From the NCBI RefSeq assembly GCF_014648895.1, contig NZ_BMRZ01000025.1, positions 1 to 64,000 on the forward strand: a stretch of 64,000 bases of DNA, given 5' to 3'. Source of the stretch: Streptomyces tanashiensis. GTDB taxonomy: Bacteria; Actinomycetota; Actinomycetes; Streptomycetales; Streptomycetaceae. This document shows positions 52,172-61,914 of the stretch, piece after piece. Each line of letters starts with the position of its first letter. The first letter of the stretch is position 1. The notes below the pieces were generated by a model. It made no database searches. It saw nothing but the letters and a program-made list of their open reading frames with translations, and was not told the origin of the DNA. A program made the position numbers and the translations under genes.

Positions 52172-52765
52172 ATGCGCGTCAATTTCACGGTCAACGGTCG
52201 TCCGCAGGAAGCCGACGACGTCTGGGAGGGCGAGTCCCTCCTCTACGTTCTGCGTGAGCGCCTGGGTCTGCCCGGCTCCAAGAACGCGTGCGAGCAGGGC
52301 GAGTGCGGTTCCTGCACGGTCCGTCTCGACGGCGTGCCGGTCTGCTCGTGTCTGGTCGCCGCCGGTCAGGTCGAGGGCCGCGAGGTCGTCACCGTCGAGG
52401 GCCTGGCGGAGTTCGCCAAGGAGCGCGAGGCGCACGGCGGTTGCGCCACCGGCGCCTGCGGCACCTCGGTCGACGCCGCGAAGAAGTGGGAGGCCAAGCC
52501 CCAGGACTCGCAGACCGGTGAGGGCATCGAACTCTCGCCGATCCAGCAGGCGTTCATCGACGCCGGCGCCGTCCAGTGCGGCTTCTGCACCCCCGGCCTG
52601 CTCGTCGCGGCCGACGAGATGCTGGAGCGCAACCCGTCCCCGACGGACGCGGACATCCGCGAGGCGCTCTCCGGCAACCTCTGCCGCTGTACCGGTTACG
52701 AGAAGATCCTCGACGCGGTCCGCCTCGCGGCCGCTCGCCAGGAGCGTCAGGGAGAGGCGGTCTGA
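52172..52765 (+). CDS. Xanthine dehydrogenase 2Fe-2S subunit
   Basis: 197 residues. Plant-type ferredoxin cluster C-x4-C-x2-C in CEQGECGSC with a later Cys, then the alpha-helical CGFCTPG and CRCTG cluster. Between them is a ~35-residue insert (GGCATGACGTSVDAAKK...) containing two extra cysteines that classical XdhC-type small subunits lack. Follows the FAD subunit by two bases. Confidence 0.93.
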   Translation: MRVNFTVNGRPQEADDVWEGESLLYVLRERLGLPGSKNACEQGECGSCTVRLDGVPVCSCLVAAGQVEGREVVTVEGLAEFAKEREAHGGCATGACGTSVDAAKKWEAKPQDSQTGEGIELSPIQQAFIDAGAVQCGFCTPGLLVAADEMLERNPSPTDADIREALSGNLCRCTGYEKILDAVRLAAARQERQGEAV

Positions 52766-52767
52766 CG

Positions 52768-55167
52768 ATGGCTCAGAACACACGCACCGTTCCGGTGGGC
52801 ACGCCCACCGACGTCACCCAGAACCACGTCAAGGGCGGCATCGGCGAGTCCACGCTCCGCCCGGACGGCACCCTCAAGGTCACCGGCGAGTTCGCCTACT
52901 CCTCGGACATGTGGCACGAGGACATGCTGTGGGGCCAGATCCTGCGCTCCACCGTCGCGCACGCCGAGATCGTGTCCATCGACACCTCCGAGGCCCTCAC
53001 GATGGACGGCGTCTACGCCGTCCTGACCCACGAGGACCTGCCGGCCGCGAAGAACTACGGCATGGAGTTCCAGGACACCCCGGTCCTCGCCTACGGCAAG
53101 GTCCGTCACCACGGTGAGCCGGTCGCCCTCGTGGCCGCCGACCACCCGGAGACCGCCCGCCGCGCCGCCGCCAAGATCAAGATCGAGTACCGGGAGCTCC
53201 CGGTCATCACGGACGAGGCCTCGGCGCTCGCCCCGGACGCGATCCTGGTCCACGAGAACCGCGACGACCACCACTCGGGCCACGTCCCGCACCCGAACAT
53301 CGTGCACCGCCAGCCGATCATCCGCGGCAACGCCGACGAGGCCGCCAAGCGCGCCGACGTCATCGTCAAGGGCGAGTACACCTTCGGCATGCAGGACCAG
53401 GCCTTCCTCGGCCCCGAGTCCGGCCTCGCCGTACCGGCCGAGGACGGCGGCGTCGACCTGTACGTCGCCACCCAGTGGCTGCACTCGGACCTCAAGCAGA
53501 TCGCCCCCTGCCTCGGCCTGCCCGAGGAGAAGGTCCGGATGACCATGGCCGGTGTCGGCGGCGCCTTCGGCGGCCGCGAGGACATCTCCATGCAGATCCT
53601 CGCCTCCATCCTCGCCCTGCGCACCGGCAAGCCGGTCAAGATGGTCTACAACCGGTACGAGTCCTTCTTCGGGCACGTCCACCGGCACCCGGCGAAGCTC
53701 TACTACGAGCACGGCGCCACCAAGGACGGCAAGCTCACGCACATGAAGTGCAAGATCGTGCTGGACGGCGGCGCGTACGCGTCGTCCACGGCCTCGGTCG
53801 TCGGCAACGCCTCCTCCCTCTCGGTCGGCCCGTACGTCGTCGAGGACGTCGAGATCGAGGCGATCGGCCTCTACACCAACAACCCGCCCTGCGGCGCCAT
53901 GCGCGGCTTCGGCGCGGTCCAGGCCTGCTTCGCCTACGAGGCGCAGATGGACAAGCTCGCGGCCAAGCTGGGCATGGACCCGGTGGAGCTGCGCCAGCTC
54001 AACGCCATGGAGCAGGGCACGATCATGCCGACCGGCCAGGTCGTGGACTCGCCGGCCCCGGTCGCCGAGCTGCTGCGCCGGGTCAAGGCCCGCCCGATGC
54101 CGCCGGAGCGCCAGTGGGAGACCGCCGGCGAGGGCGCGGACGTCCGCGCACTGCCGGGCGGCCTGTCCAACACCTCGCACGGCGAGGGTGTCGTGCGGGG
54201 CGTCGGCTACGCCGTCGGCATCAAGAACGTCGGCTTCTCCGAGGGCTTCGACGACTACTCGACCGCCAAGATCCGCATCGAGGTCATCAACGGCGAGGCC
54301 GTCGCCACGGTCCACACCGCCATGGCGGAGGTCGGCCAGGGCGGCGTCACCATCCACGCGCAGATCGCCCGTACCGAGCTAGGTGTCCAGCAGGTCACCA
54401 TCCACCCCGCGGACACGCAGGTGGGCTCGGCCGGTTCGACCTCCGCGGGCCGCCAGACGTACATGACCGGCGGCGCCATCAAGAACTCCTGCGAGATCGT
54501 CCGCGAGAAGGTCCTGGAGATCGGCCGGCGCAAGTTCGGCTCGTACCACCCGGCCTGGGCCAACGCCGAACTCCTCCTGGAGGGCGGCAAGGTCGTCACC
54601 GACGGCGGCGAGGCCCTCGCCACCATCGCGGACGTCCTGGAGGACCAGGCCGTGGAGGTCGAGGAGGAGTGGCGGCACCGTCCCACCCAGGCCTTCGACC
54701 TCGTCACCGGCCAGGGCGACGGCCACGTCCAGTACGCCTTCGCCGCGCACCGCGCGGTCGTGGAGGTGGACACCGAGCTCGGTCTCGTGAAGGTGATCGA
54801 GCTGGCCTGCGCGCAGGACGTCGGCAAGGCGGTCAACCCGCTCTCCGTGGTCGGCCAGATCCAGGGTGGCACCACCCAGGGCCTGGGCGTCGCGGTGATG
54901 GAGGAGATCATCGTCGACCCGAAGACCGCGAAGGTGCGCAACCCCTCCTTCACGGACTACCTCATCCCGACCATCCTCGACACGCCGACCATCCCGGTCG
55001 ACTACCTCGAGCTGGCCGACCCCAACGCGCCGTACGGCGTGCGGGGCATCGGTGAGGCCCCGACCCTGTCGTCCACCCCGGCCGTCCTCGCGGCGATCCG
55101 GGCGGCGACGGGCCTGGAGCTCAACAAGACGCCGGTCCGCCCCGAGGCGCTCACCGGCACCCTGTAG
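52768..55167 (+). CDS. Xanthine dehydrogenase molybdopterin-binding subunit
   Basis: 799 residues, xanthine oxidase-type molybdopterin subunit. GGIGESTLRPDGTLKVTGEFAYSSDM start, VGGAFGGREDISMQ, AMRGFGAVQACFAYE, and the C-terminal YGVRGIGEAPTLSSTPAV with the catalytic Glu. It oxidises hypoxanthine/xanthine to urate. ATG 52768 is two bases after the preceding stop. Confidence 0.95.
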   Translation: MAQNTRTVPVGTPTDVTQNHVKGGIGESTLRPDGTLKVTGEFAYSSDMWHEDMLWGQILRSTVAHAEIVSIDTSEALTMDGVYAVLTHEDLPAAKNYGMEFQDTPVLAYGKVRHHGEPVALVAADHPETARRAAAKIKIEYRELPVITDEASALAPDAILVHENRDDHHSGHVPHPNIVHRQPIIRGNADEAAKRADVIVKGEYTFGMQDQAFLGPESGLAVPAEDGGVDLYVATQWLHSDLKQIAPCLGLPEEKVRMTMAGVGGAFGGREDISMQILASILALRTGKPVKMVYNRYESFFGHVHRHPAKLYYEHGATKDGKLTHMKCKIVLDGGAYASSTASVVGNASSLSVGPYVVEDVEIEAIGLYTNNPPCGAMRGFGAVQACFAYEAQMDKLAAKLGMDPVELRQLNAMEQGTIMPTGQVVDSPAPVAELLRRVKARPMPPERQWETAGEGADVRALPGGLSNTSHGEGVVRGVGYAVGIKNVGFSEGFDDYSTAKIRIEVINGEAVATVHTAMAEVGQGGVTIHAQIARTELGVQQVTIHPADTQVGSAGSTSAGRQTYMTGGAIKNSCEIVREKVLEIGRRKFGSYHPAWANAELLLEGGKVVTDGGEALATIADVLEDQAVEVEEEWRHRPTQAFDLVTGQGDGHVQYAFAAHRAVVEVDTELGLVKVIELACAQDVGKAVNPLSVVGQIQGGTTQGLGVAVMEEIIVDPKTAKVRNPSFTDYLIPTILDTPTIPVDYLELADPNAPYGVRGIGEAPTLSSTPAVLAAIRAATGLELNKTPVRPEALTGTL

Positions 55168-55441
55168 GACTCTCCGGGCGGTGCGTGCCTCCCCGGAACG
55201 TCACACTTCCCCCGCCCGCACCGCCCGGAGCACTCCCCCGAGGGAGTACCCGCACCACCGCAGGATCCGCGTCACCCGCAGTACCCCGCACCACGGCAGT
55301 ACCCGCATCACGGCAGTACCCCGTTCGTCTCGGGCCGTCCCCCGGGTCGTGCAGCCAACGAAATATCCCAAATCCCGCAGCTTCACGTCAGAGCTCAGAA
55401 GTCTGATGCGGGTGCCCCTTTGAACCTTGGGAGTAGGCCCC
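55168..55441. other. Intergenic region with GCAGTACCC repeats before the permease
   Basis: 274 bases, no gene seen. GCAGTACCC occurs three times in 17-18-bp steps (near 55280, 55298 and 55315). It carries the permease promoter or a read-through leader. Confidence 0.55.
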
Positions 55442-56914
55442 ATGACCCAGTCGTCTGTGGAGCCCAAGACCACCGCTGAGGACGCGGGCTCCGGCTCGCG
55501 CACCCCCGCCGGGCGCTCTTGGCTCGACCGGTACTTTCACATCTCGGAGAGAGGATCCACCGTCGCGACGGAGATCCGCGGCGGCGTCACCACCTTCATG
55601 GCGATGGCGTACATTCTCCTGCTCAACCCGATCCTCCTCGGCGGCCCGGACGTCGACAAGCACGTCCTCGCCACCTCCGCCGTCATCACGGCGACCGCCT
55701 TCGCGGCGGCGGTGACCACCCTGCTGATGGGCTTCGTCGGCAAGGTCCCGCTCGTCCTCGCGGCGGGACTCAGCGTCTCCGGTGTGCTCGCGACCCAGGT
55801 CGTGCCGAACATGACCTGGCCGCAGGCCATGGGCATGTGCGTCGTCTACGGTCTGGTGATCTGCCTCCTGGTGGTCACCGGTCTCCGCGAGATGATCATG
55901 AACGCGATCCCGCTGCCGCTCAAGCACGGCATCACCATCGGCATCGGTCTCTTCATCGCGCTGATCGGCTTCAACAAGGCCGGCTTCGTGGGTGCCGGTC
56001 CGCAGTTCGGTCCGCCCATCACCCTGGGCGCCGGCGGCGAGCTCGTCGGCTGGCCGGTCCTGATCTTCGCCGTCACCCTGCTCGCGATCTTCGCGCTCCA
56101 GGCCCGCAAGGTTCCGGGCGCGATCCTCATCGGCATCGTCGCCGGCACCGTCATCTCCCTGATCGTCAACGCGGTCGCCGACATCCCGGCCAAGGGCCCG
56201 GGCGCCTGGGCCAACGGTGCTCCGGAGCTCAAGGGCAGCGCGGTCTCCAGCCCGGACTTCTCGCTCTTCGGCGACGTCTCCTTCGGCGGCTGGGGCGACG
56301 TCGGCTACATCACCGTCGGTGTCATCGTCTTCACCCTGGTCCTCGCCGGCTTCTTCGACGCGATGGCCACCATCATCGGCGTCGGCACCGAGGCCAACCT
56401 CGCCGACGACAAGGGCCGGATGCCCGGCCTGTCCAAGGCGCTGTTCATCGACGGCGCGGGCGGCGCGATCGGCGGCGTCTCCGGCGCCTCCGGCCAGACC
56501 GTGTTCGTCGAGTCCGCCACCGGCGTCGGCGAGGGTGCCCGTACCGGCTTCTCCTCGGTCATCACCGGCCTGTTCTTCGCGGCCTGCCTCTTCTTCACGC
56601 CGATCACCCAGATCGTGCCCCGTGAGGTCGGCTCCGCCGCCCTGGTCGTCATCGGCGCGATGATGATGATGAACGCCAAGCACGTGAACTGGGGCGACAG
56701 CTCCGTCGCCATCCCGGTCTTCCTGACCGTGGTCCTGATGCCGTTCACCTACAGCATCACCCCGGGCGTCGCGGCCGGCGTCATCGCCTACACCGTCATC
56801 AAGGTGGCGCAGGGCAAGGCGCGCGAGGTCGGTGCGTTCATGTGGGCCCTGACCGCGATCTTCATCGTGTTCTTCGCCCTTCACCCGATCGAGGGTTGGC
56901 TGGGCGTCAGCTGA
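55442..56914 (+). CDS. NCS2-family purine permease
   Basis: 490 residues with about 12-14 transmembrane segments. AzgA/PbuG branch signatures: GGVTTFMAMAYILLLNPILLGG, LVLAAGLSVSG, LPLKHGITIGIGLFIALIGF, and IDGAGGAIGGVSGASGQTVFVESATGV. Transports purines (hypoxanthine/guanine/xanthine class). In the same direction as and downstream of the xanthine dehydrogenase genes, so it probably feeds this catabolic pathway. Confidence 0.93.
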   Translation: MTQSSVEPKTTAEDAGSGSRTPAGRSWLDRYFHISERGSTVATEIRGGVTTFMAMAYILLLNPILLGGPDVDKHVLATSAVITATAFAAAVTTLLMGFVGKVPLVLAAGLSVSGVLATQVVPNMTWPQAMGMCVVYGLVICLLVVTGLREMIMNAIPLPLKHGITIGIGLFIALIGFNKAGFVGAGPQFGPPITLGAGGELVGWPVLIFAVTLLAIFALQARKVPGAILIGIVAGTVISLIVNAVADIPAKGPGAWANGAPELKGSAVSSPDFSLFGDVSFGGWGDVGYITVGVIVFTLVLAGFFDAMATIIGVGTEANLADDKGRMPGLSKALFIDGAGGAIGGVSGASGQTVFVESATGVGEGARTGFSSVITGLFFAACLFFTPITQIVPREVGSAALVVIGAMMMMNAKHVNWGDSSVAIPVFLTVVLMPFTYSITPGVAAGVIAYTVIKVAQGKAREVGAFMWALTAIFIVFFALHPIEGWLGVS

Positions 56915-56955
56915 CGCCCGACCATCATCCTCCGTACACACCCAAGGAGACCGAC

Positions 56956-58092
56956 ATGCTGGACATCGCCGAAGAGCTGCACCGGTGGGTCGAGCAGGGA
57001 CGCACGTTCGCCGTCGCCACCGTGGTTGCGGTCGGCGGCAGCGCGCCCCGGCAGCCGGGCGCCGCTCTCGCCGTCGACAGCGAGGGCACGGCGATCGGAT
57101 CGGTCTCCGGCGGGTGTGTGGAGGGCGCGGTCTACGACCTGTGCGTCCAGGCCCTCGAGGACGGCAAGCCCGTCGTCGAGCGCTTCGGCTACAGCGACGA
57201 GGACGCCTTCGCGGTCGGTCTGACCTGCGGCGGCATCATCGACATCCTCGTCACCCCGGTCCGCGGCGGGGTCTTCCCCGCCGCGCTCGGTGCCGCCGCC
57301 ACGGGGGAGGCGGCGGCCCTGGCCCGGATCGTCGGGGGTCCGGACGAGCTGATGGGCCAGGCCCTCCTCGTCCGCCCCGACGGCTCGTACGAGGGGAAGC
57401 TCGGCGGCCACCCCGAGCTGGACCGCACCGCGGCCGGCGAGGCCCGCGCGATGCTCGACGCGGGCCGCACCGGCACCGTGGAGATCGGCGAGGACGGCAG
57501 CCGCTGCGGACAGCCGCTGACCCTCCTGGTCGAGTCCTCCGTCCCCGCCCCCCGCATGATCGTCTTCGGCGCCATCGACTTCGCCGCCGCCCTCGTCCGG
57601 GTCGGCAAGTTCCTCGGCTACCACGTGACCGTCTGCGACGCGCGGCCCGTCTTCGCGACGCCGGCCCGGTTCCCCGAGGCCGACGAGATCGTCGTCGACT
57701 GGCCCCACCGCTACCTGGAGTCGACCGAGGTCGACGGCCGGACCGTCCTCTGCGTCCTCACGCACGACGCCAAGTTCGACGTGCCCCTCCTCCAGGCCGC
57801 CCTGAAGCTTCCCGTCGCCTACATCGGCGCGATGGGCTCCCGCCGCACCCACGAGGACCGCAACGCGCGCCTCCGCGAGGTCGGCGTCACCGACCTCGAA
57901 CTCGCCCGCCTGCGCTCCCCGATCGGACTCGACCTCGGTGCGCGCACGCCCGAGGAGACCGCCCTCTCGATCGGCGCCGAGATCGTCGCCAACCGCCGCG
58001 GCGGCAGCGGCCTCTCCCTCACGGGCGCCCACACCCCGATCCACCACGACGGACCCCGCGAGCCGGACGGGCGCATAGGCTCGGTCGCGTAG
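56956..58092 (+). CDS. xdhC: XdhC-family molybdenum cofactor chaperone
   Basis: 378 residues, XdhC/CoxF family: N-terminal ATVVAVGGSAPRQPGAALAVDSEG and GSVSGGCVEGAVYDLC, C-terminal Rossmann-like XdhC domain with YIGAMGSRRTHEDR. It binds and sulfurates Moco and inserts it into xanthine dehydrogenase. Completes the purine locus. Confidence 0.92.
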   Translation: MLDIAEELHRWVEQGRTFAVATVVAVGGSAPRQPGAALAVDSEGTAIGSVSGGCVEGAVYDLCVQALEDGKPVVERFGYSDEDAFAVGLTCGGIIDILVTPVRGGVFPAALGAAATGEAAALARIVGGPDELMGQALLVRPDGSYEGKLGGHPELDRTAAGEARAMLDAGRTGTVEIGEDGSRCGQPLTLLVESSVPAPRMIVFGAIDFAAALVRVGKFLGYHVTVCDARPVFATPARFPEADEIVVDWPHRYLESTEVDGRTVLCVLTHDAKFDVPLLQAALKLPVAYIGAMGSRRTHEDRNARLREVGVTDLELARLRSPIGLDLGARTPEETALSIGAEIVANRRGGSGLSLTGAHTPIHHDGPREPDGRIGSVA

Positions 58093-58137
58093 CTCCGTTT
58101 CCCGGACTGCGCCGACCGCCTCGGCTAGATTCCTGAC

Positions 58138-60489
58138 GTGGACGCGCTCACCCCGGAAGACCCGACGCACGTAGGCCCGTACCGTCTCATCGCCCGTCTG
58201 GGGGCGGGCGGCATGGGCCTCGTCTACCTCGGCCGCTCCGACGTCGGACGTACGGTCGCGGTCAAGGTCGTGCAGTCCGAGTACGCCGCCCAGCCGGAGT
58301 TCCGCAGACGCTTCGCCCGCGAGGTGGCGGCCGCCCGGCTGGTGGGCGGGAGCTGGACCGCCGGCGTCCTCGACGCCGCCACGGACACCGAGGTGGCGGT
58401 GCCCTGGGTCGCCACCCAGTACATCGCCGGGCCCGACCTGACCACCGTCGTCGCCCGCGACTTCGGCCCGCTGCCCGAGCACTCGGTCCGCGTCCTCGCC
58501 AACCGCCTCGCCCTCGCCCTGCGGGTGGTGCACGAGGCGGGCCTGATCCACCGCGACCTCAAGCCGTCCAACGTCCTCGTGACCGTGGACGGGCCCCGCG
58601 TCATCGACTTCGGCATCGCCCGCGCCATGGACAGCCTGGCCGGCGACAGCCTGCACACCCGCACCGGCATGCTGATCGGCTCGCCCGGCTTCATGTCCCC
58701 GGAGCAGGTCCGCGGCCTCGAACTCACCCCCGCCAGCGATGTGTTCTGCCTCGGGGCCGTCCTCGTGTACGCCGCCACCGGCCGGCTCCTCTTCGGCGCC
58801 ACCGACACCGGTCTGAACGCCCACCTCTTCCGGGTCGCCGAGGAGGAGCCCGACCTCACCGGCGTGCCCGAGTCGCTGCTCGGCCTCGTCCGCGCCTGCC
58901 TGGAGAAGGACCCGGCCGCGCGGCCCACCCCCGAGCGGATCGCCGCCCTCACCGACGGCGGCGACGGCGGGGTCTGGCTGCCGGGCGAGGTCCTCGTCCA
59001 ACTGGGTCGGCACGCGGCCCAGTTGCTCGACTTCGTACCGGCGGCGCGCGCCGAACCGGTGGCGGAGCCCGCCGTCCGGGCGGTCGCGCCTCCCGTGACG
59101 GAGACGGCACCGCGCGCCGCGACGCCGGCGCCCCCGCTCGCCCCGGCCTACACTCCGACGGCTCCCGCGCACGAGGTGCCCGCCCCGGCGCCCCGGCGCG
59201 GGCGGGGCCTGACGGTGATCGTGCTCGCGCAGCTGGCGGCGCTGTTCGGCGCGACGACGCAGGACCCCTTCCAGCACAGCCTCGGCCGTGACCTGCCCGA
59301 GGCGTACGCCTTCGCCGTCCCCTTCGCCGCGCTGCTGCTGCTCGGCGGGCACCTCGCCGACCGGCTGGGCGGCCGACGGACGCTGGTCGTCGGCCTGACG
59401 GGTCTCGTGGCGGCCTGTGTGCTCGGCGGCTCGGCCGGAGCGTCCGTTCCCGCCGTGCTGGTCGCGGCCCGCGTCCTCCAGGGCGGGTTCGCCGCCCTGG
59501 TGACGGCGGCGGCGCTGACCCTGGTGGCCACGGCCTTCCCCGGACCGAGGGCGCGTGCCAGGGCCTTCGGCGTCTACGCCACGGCCGCCGTCAGCGGGCC
59601 GGCCGTGGGGATCGCGACCCTGGAGATGGGCTGGGGGGTGGTTCTGAGCATCGTCGTCCTCCTCGCCCTGATCGCCCTGGCCGGCGCCCGCGTCCTGCCG
59701 CAGGACCGCCCGGACCGCACCGGCGCCCGCTTCGACCTCGCCGGAGTCCTGCTCGGCGCCCTCGGGACCGCGGCGCTGCTGTACGGCTCCGTCAAGATGT
59801 GGCCGGACTGGGGCTCCCCCCTGGCCCTGGGCCTGCTGGCGGGTGGCGTGGTGCTGCTCGCCGTCTTCCTGGGGTGGCAGAGCGCCGCGGCGCACCCGCT
59901 GCTGCCCCCGTACGTCCTCAAGGACCGCAACCGGCTCGGCGGCCTGCTCGCCGTGCTTCTGTCCGGCGCCGGAATCCTCGCCCTGATCCCGTCCCTGGCC
60001 TTCATGCTGATGTGGGAGTTCGGGTACTCGACGCTCGTCGGCGGGCTGGCCATGCTCCCCATGGTCGCGACGGTCGCCGTCGGCGCCACCCTGATCTCCC
60101 CGCGGCTGCTGGGCCGTGGCGTGGCGCCCCGCGTCCTCGTCGTGGCGGGCCTGGTGATCACACCGATCGGGGTGGCCCTGACCATCGTCGGCCTCCAGAG
60201 CGGCGCCGCGTACACCGCCATGCTCCCGGCCATGATGGTCGCGGGTCTGGGGATCGGCCTGGCCTTCATGCCGCTCTTCGCCGCCGTGGTCACCGCCGGC
60301 CTCGGCGGGCACACCGGCGGGGCCGCGGCGGCCGTCGTCACGGCCCAGACGGTGGGCACGGCCCTCGGGACGGCACTCTTCGTCGGTTGGGGAGGACCGC
60401 CGTGGTGGGCGGTCCTCCTCCTGCTGATCGCCGGGCTCGTCGCGGGCCTGATGGTGACGTCGAGGACGCCTGCCCCCGCCGTGAACTAG
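58138..60489 (+). CDS. Ser/Thr protein kinase fused to an MFS transporter
   Basis: 783 residues from GTG 58138. Residues ~13-275 are a Hanks-type kinase: GAGGMG P-loop, Lys43 (VAVKVV), HRDLKPSN with Asp140, DFG at 157, and a SPEQVRG APE-like segment. A Pro/Ala-rich linker (~300-355) leads to an MFS domain of ~425 residues with ~12-14 helices, starting LTVIVLAQLAALFG and carrying an MFS motif A (GHLADRLGGRR) and a DHA2-like organisation. Kinase domain probably cytoplasmic and N-terminal. This fusion is unusual: in Streptomyces such kinases are normally followed by sensor or PQQ-type domains. No frameshift is apparent, so the fusion appears real. Confidence 0.82.
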   Translation: MDALTPEDPTHVGPYRLIARLGAGGMGLVYLGRSDVGRTVAVKVVQSEYAAQPEFRRRFAREVAAARLVGGSWTAGVLDAATDTEVAVPWVATQYIAGPDLTTVVARDFGPLPEHSVRVLANRLALALRVVHEAGLIHRDLKPSNVLVTVDGPRVIDFGIARAMDSLAGDSLHTRTGMLIGSPGFMSPEQVRGLELTPASDVFCLGAVLVYAATGRLLFGATDTGLNAHLFRVAEEEPDLTGVPESLLGLVRACLEKDPAARPTPERIAALTDGGDGGVWLPGEVLVQLGRHAAQLLDFVPAARAEPVAEPAVRAVAPPVTETAPRAATPAPPLAPAYTPTAPAHEVPAPAPRRGRGLTVIVLAQLAALFGATTQDPFQHSLGRDLPEAYAFAVPFAALLLLGGHLADRLGGRRTLVVGLTGLVAACVLGGSAGASVPAVLVAARVLQGGFAALVTAAALTLVATAFPGPRARARAFGVYATAAVSGPAVGIATLEMGWGVVLSIVVLLALIALAGARVLPQDRPDRTGARFDLAGVLLGALGTAALLYGSVKMWPDWGSPLALGLLAGGVVLLAVFLGWQSAAAHPLLPPYVLKDRNRLGGLLAVLLSGAGILALIPSLAFMLMWEFGYSTLVGGLAMLPMVATVAVGATLISPRLLGRGVAPRVLVVAGLVITPIGVALTIVGLQSGAAYTAMLPAMMVAGLGIGLAFMPLFAAVVTAGLGGHTGGAAAAVVTAQTVGTALGTALFVGWGGPPWWAVLLLLIAGLVAGLMVTSRTPAPAVN

Positions 60490-60523
60490 GGCCTGTCCGG
60501 CGGATCAGGGTCGGACAGGCCCT
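60488..60523. terminator. Terminator-like hairpin, repeat-derived
   Basis: AGGGCCTGTCCG pairs with CGGACAGGCCCT around a 12-base loop, overlapping the last base pair or two of the fusion gene's stop. Its right part is identical to 32224-32251, and its GGGCCTGTC end resembles the MITE-like element's end at 32740. Confidence 0.75.
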
Positions 60524-60538
60524 GGTCCCGGCGCCCGC

Positions 60539-61849
60539 TCAGCGCGCCGCCCTCTCCCGTACGGTCGACGCCCAGGCCGGCTGCTCCTCCACGGTCTCCG
60601 GCTCGGCCCGGCGTCCGCCCCGGGCGAAGAAGTCCGCGAGCGGCAGGATCGCCGCGCCGACCGTCACCGCGTCGGGGCCCAGGGTCCCCAGGCCGATGCC
60701 GACGCGGGCCGCCGGGTACGTCAGCGCGTACTCCGTCGCGTACCCCTTCACCGTCTCCAGGAAGCGGGCCCCGAGCTGGAGGCCCGCCCAGCCGCCGACG
60801 AGGATGCGCTCGGGCTGGAAGAGGTTGACGAGGTCGCCGAAACCGGCGCCCAGGTACTCGGCGGTCTCCTCCAGGACTTCGAGGGCCGTCGCGTCGGGCG
60901 CCGCCGCCGGGTCCGCCGGGTACGCGGCCGCCAGCATCGCGGTCAGGGCCGTCTCCTCGTCCGCGCCCGCCGGAGGCCGCCCGCCCGCCTCTCGCCAGCG
61001 CTCCAGCAGCGCCTCCGCGCCCGCGTACGCCTCCAGGCAGCCCCGGGCGCCGCAGCGGCAGCGGCGGCCCCGGACCCGTACCGTCAGATGACCCCATTCG
61101 AGCGCCCGGCCGGATTCCATCGGGTCCGTGACCACACAGGCGCCGACGCCCGAGCCGAAGAGCACGACCACGGCGCTGCGCGCGCCCCGGCCCGCGCCGA
61201 ACCACATCTCCGCCTGGCCGAGGGTCTTGGCGCCGTTGTCGATCCAGTACGGCACCGAGGCCGGGAGGTCCACGCTCTCGCGGAGCAGCCGCTCCAGCGG
61301 GACCGCGTCCCAGCCGATGGTCTGGCCGTGCACGACCGCGCCCTCCTCGGCGGTGCGGGCGACGATGCCGGGCACGCCGACGCCGACGCCGAGCAGGCCC
61401 TCGACGGGGACGCCGGCCGTGTCCAGCACCTCCGCGATGCCCGCCCGGACGTGCTCGACGACGACCCCGACCTCGTACCGGTCGTGCGGGCGCGGGCTGT
61501 CGACCGCCAGGGGGCTCTCCGTGCGGGCGAGTTCGGTCATGGTGAGGTCGAACAGCTCGATCCGGACCCGGGTCTCGCCGACGTCCACGCCGATCATGCA
61601 GCCGCTGCCGGGGGTGATCCGCAGCAGGGTGCGGGGGCGCCCGCCGGCCGAGTCGACGCTGCCCGCCTCCTCGACGAGTCCCTCCGCGACGAGCTCGGCG
61701 ACCACGTTGCTGACGGAGCCGGAGCTCAGTCCGGTGGCGGGGCCCAGCGAGAAGCGGCTCGTGGGGCCGTCGAAGTACAGGCGCTGCAGGACGGCGGTGC
61801 GGTTCTCGCGCCGCAGGTCCCGCACGGTCCGGCCGTTCCGCATGGTCAC
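60539..61849 (-). CDS. ROK-family transcriptional regulator
   Basis: 436 residues. N-terminal winged helix (VRDLRRENRTAVLQRLYFDGPTSRFSLGPATGLSSGSVSNVVAELVAEGLVEE) then a ROK sugar kinase-like domain (IGVDVGETRVRIELFD, GVGVPGIVA, zinc motif CRCGARGCLEAYAG). NagC/XylR-type repressor of sugar uptake; target unknown. GTG 61849 or ATG 61843 is the start. A TCTTGA-N8-TCAAGA inverted repeat upstream could be its operator. Confidence 0.9.
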   Translation of the reverse strand: MTMRNGRTVRDLRRENRTAVLQRLYFDGPTSRFSLGPATGLSSGSVSNVVAELVAEGLVEEAGSVDSAGGRPRTLLRITPGSGCMIGVDVGETRVRIELFDLTMTELARTESPLAVDSPRPHDRYEVGVVVEHVRAGIAEVLDTAGVPVEGLLGVGVGVPGIVARTAEEGAVVHGQTIGWDAVPLERLLRESVDLPASVPYWIDNGAKTLGQAEMWFGAGRGARSAVVVLFGSGVGACVVTDPMESGRALEWGHLTVRVRGRRCRCGARGCLEAYAGAEALLERWREAGGRPPAGADEETALTAMLAAAYPADPAAAPDATALEVLEETAEYLGAGFGDLVNLFQPERILVGGWAGLQLGARFLETVKGYATEYALTYPAARVGIGLGTLGPDAVTVGAAILPLADFFARGGRRAEPETVEEQPAWASTVRERAAR

Positions 61850-61914
61850 TCGGGCCCCCTGTGAAGTAGTCCTCCATGCAACATACCGCTGCCGGGACCC
61901 TCACAGGCTCTTCT

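Noticed and set aside
56881..60312. Very long minus-strand open frame (about 1140 codons)
   Set aside because: It lies antisense to xdhC and the kinase-MFS fusion, which both show clear domain motifs. Long antisense frames are expected in DNA of this GC content, and its product is low-complexity Gly/Asp/Arg-rich.
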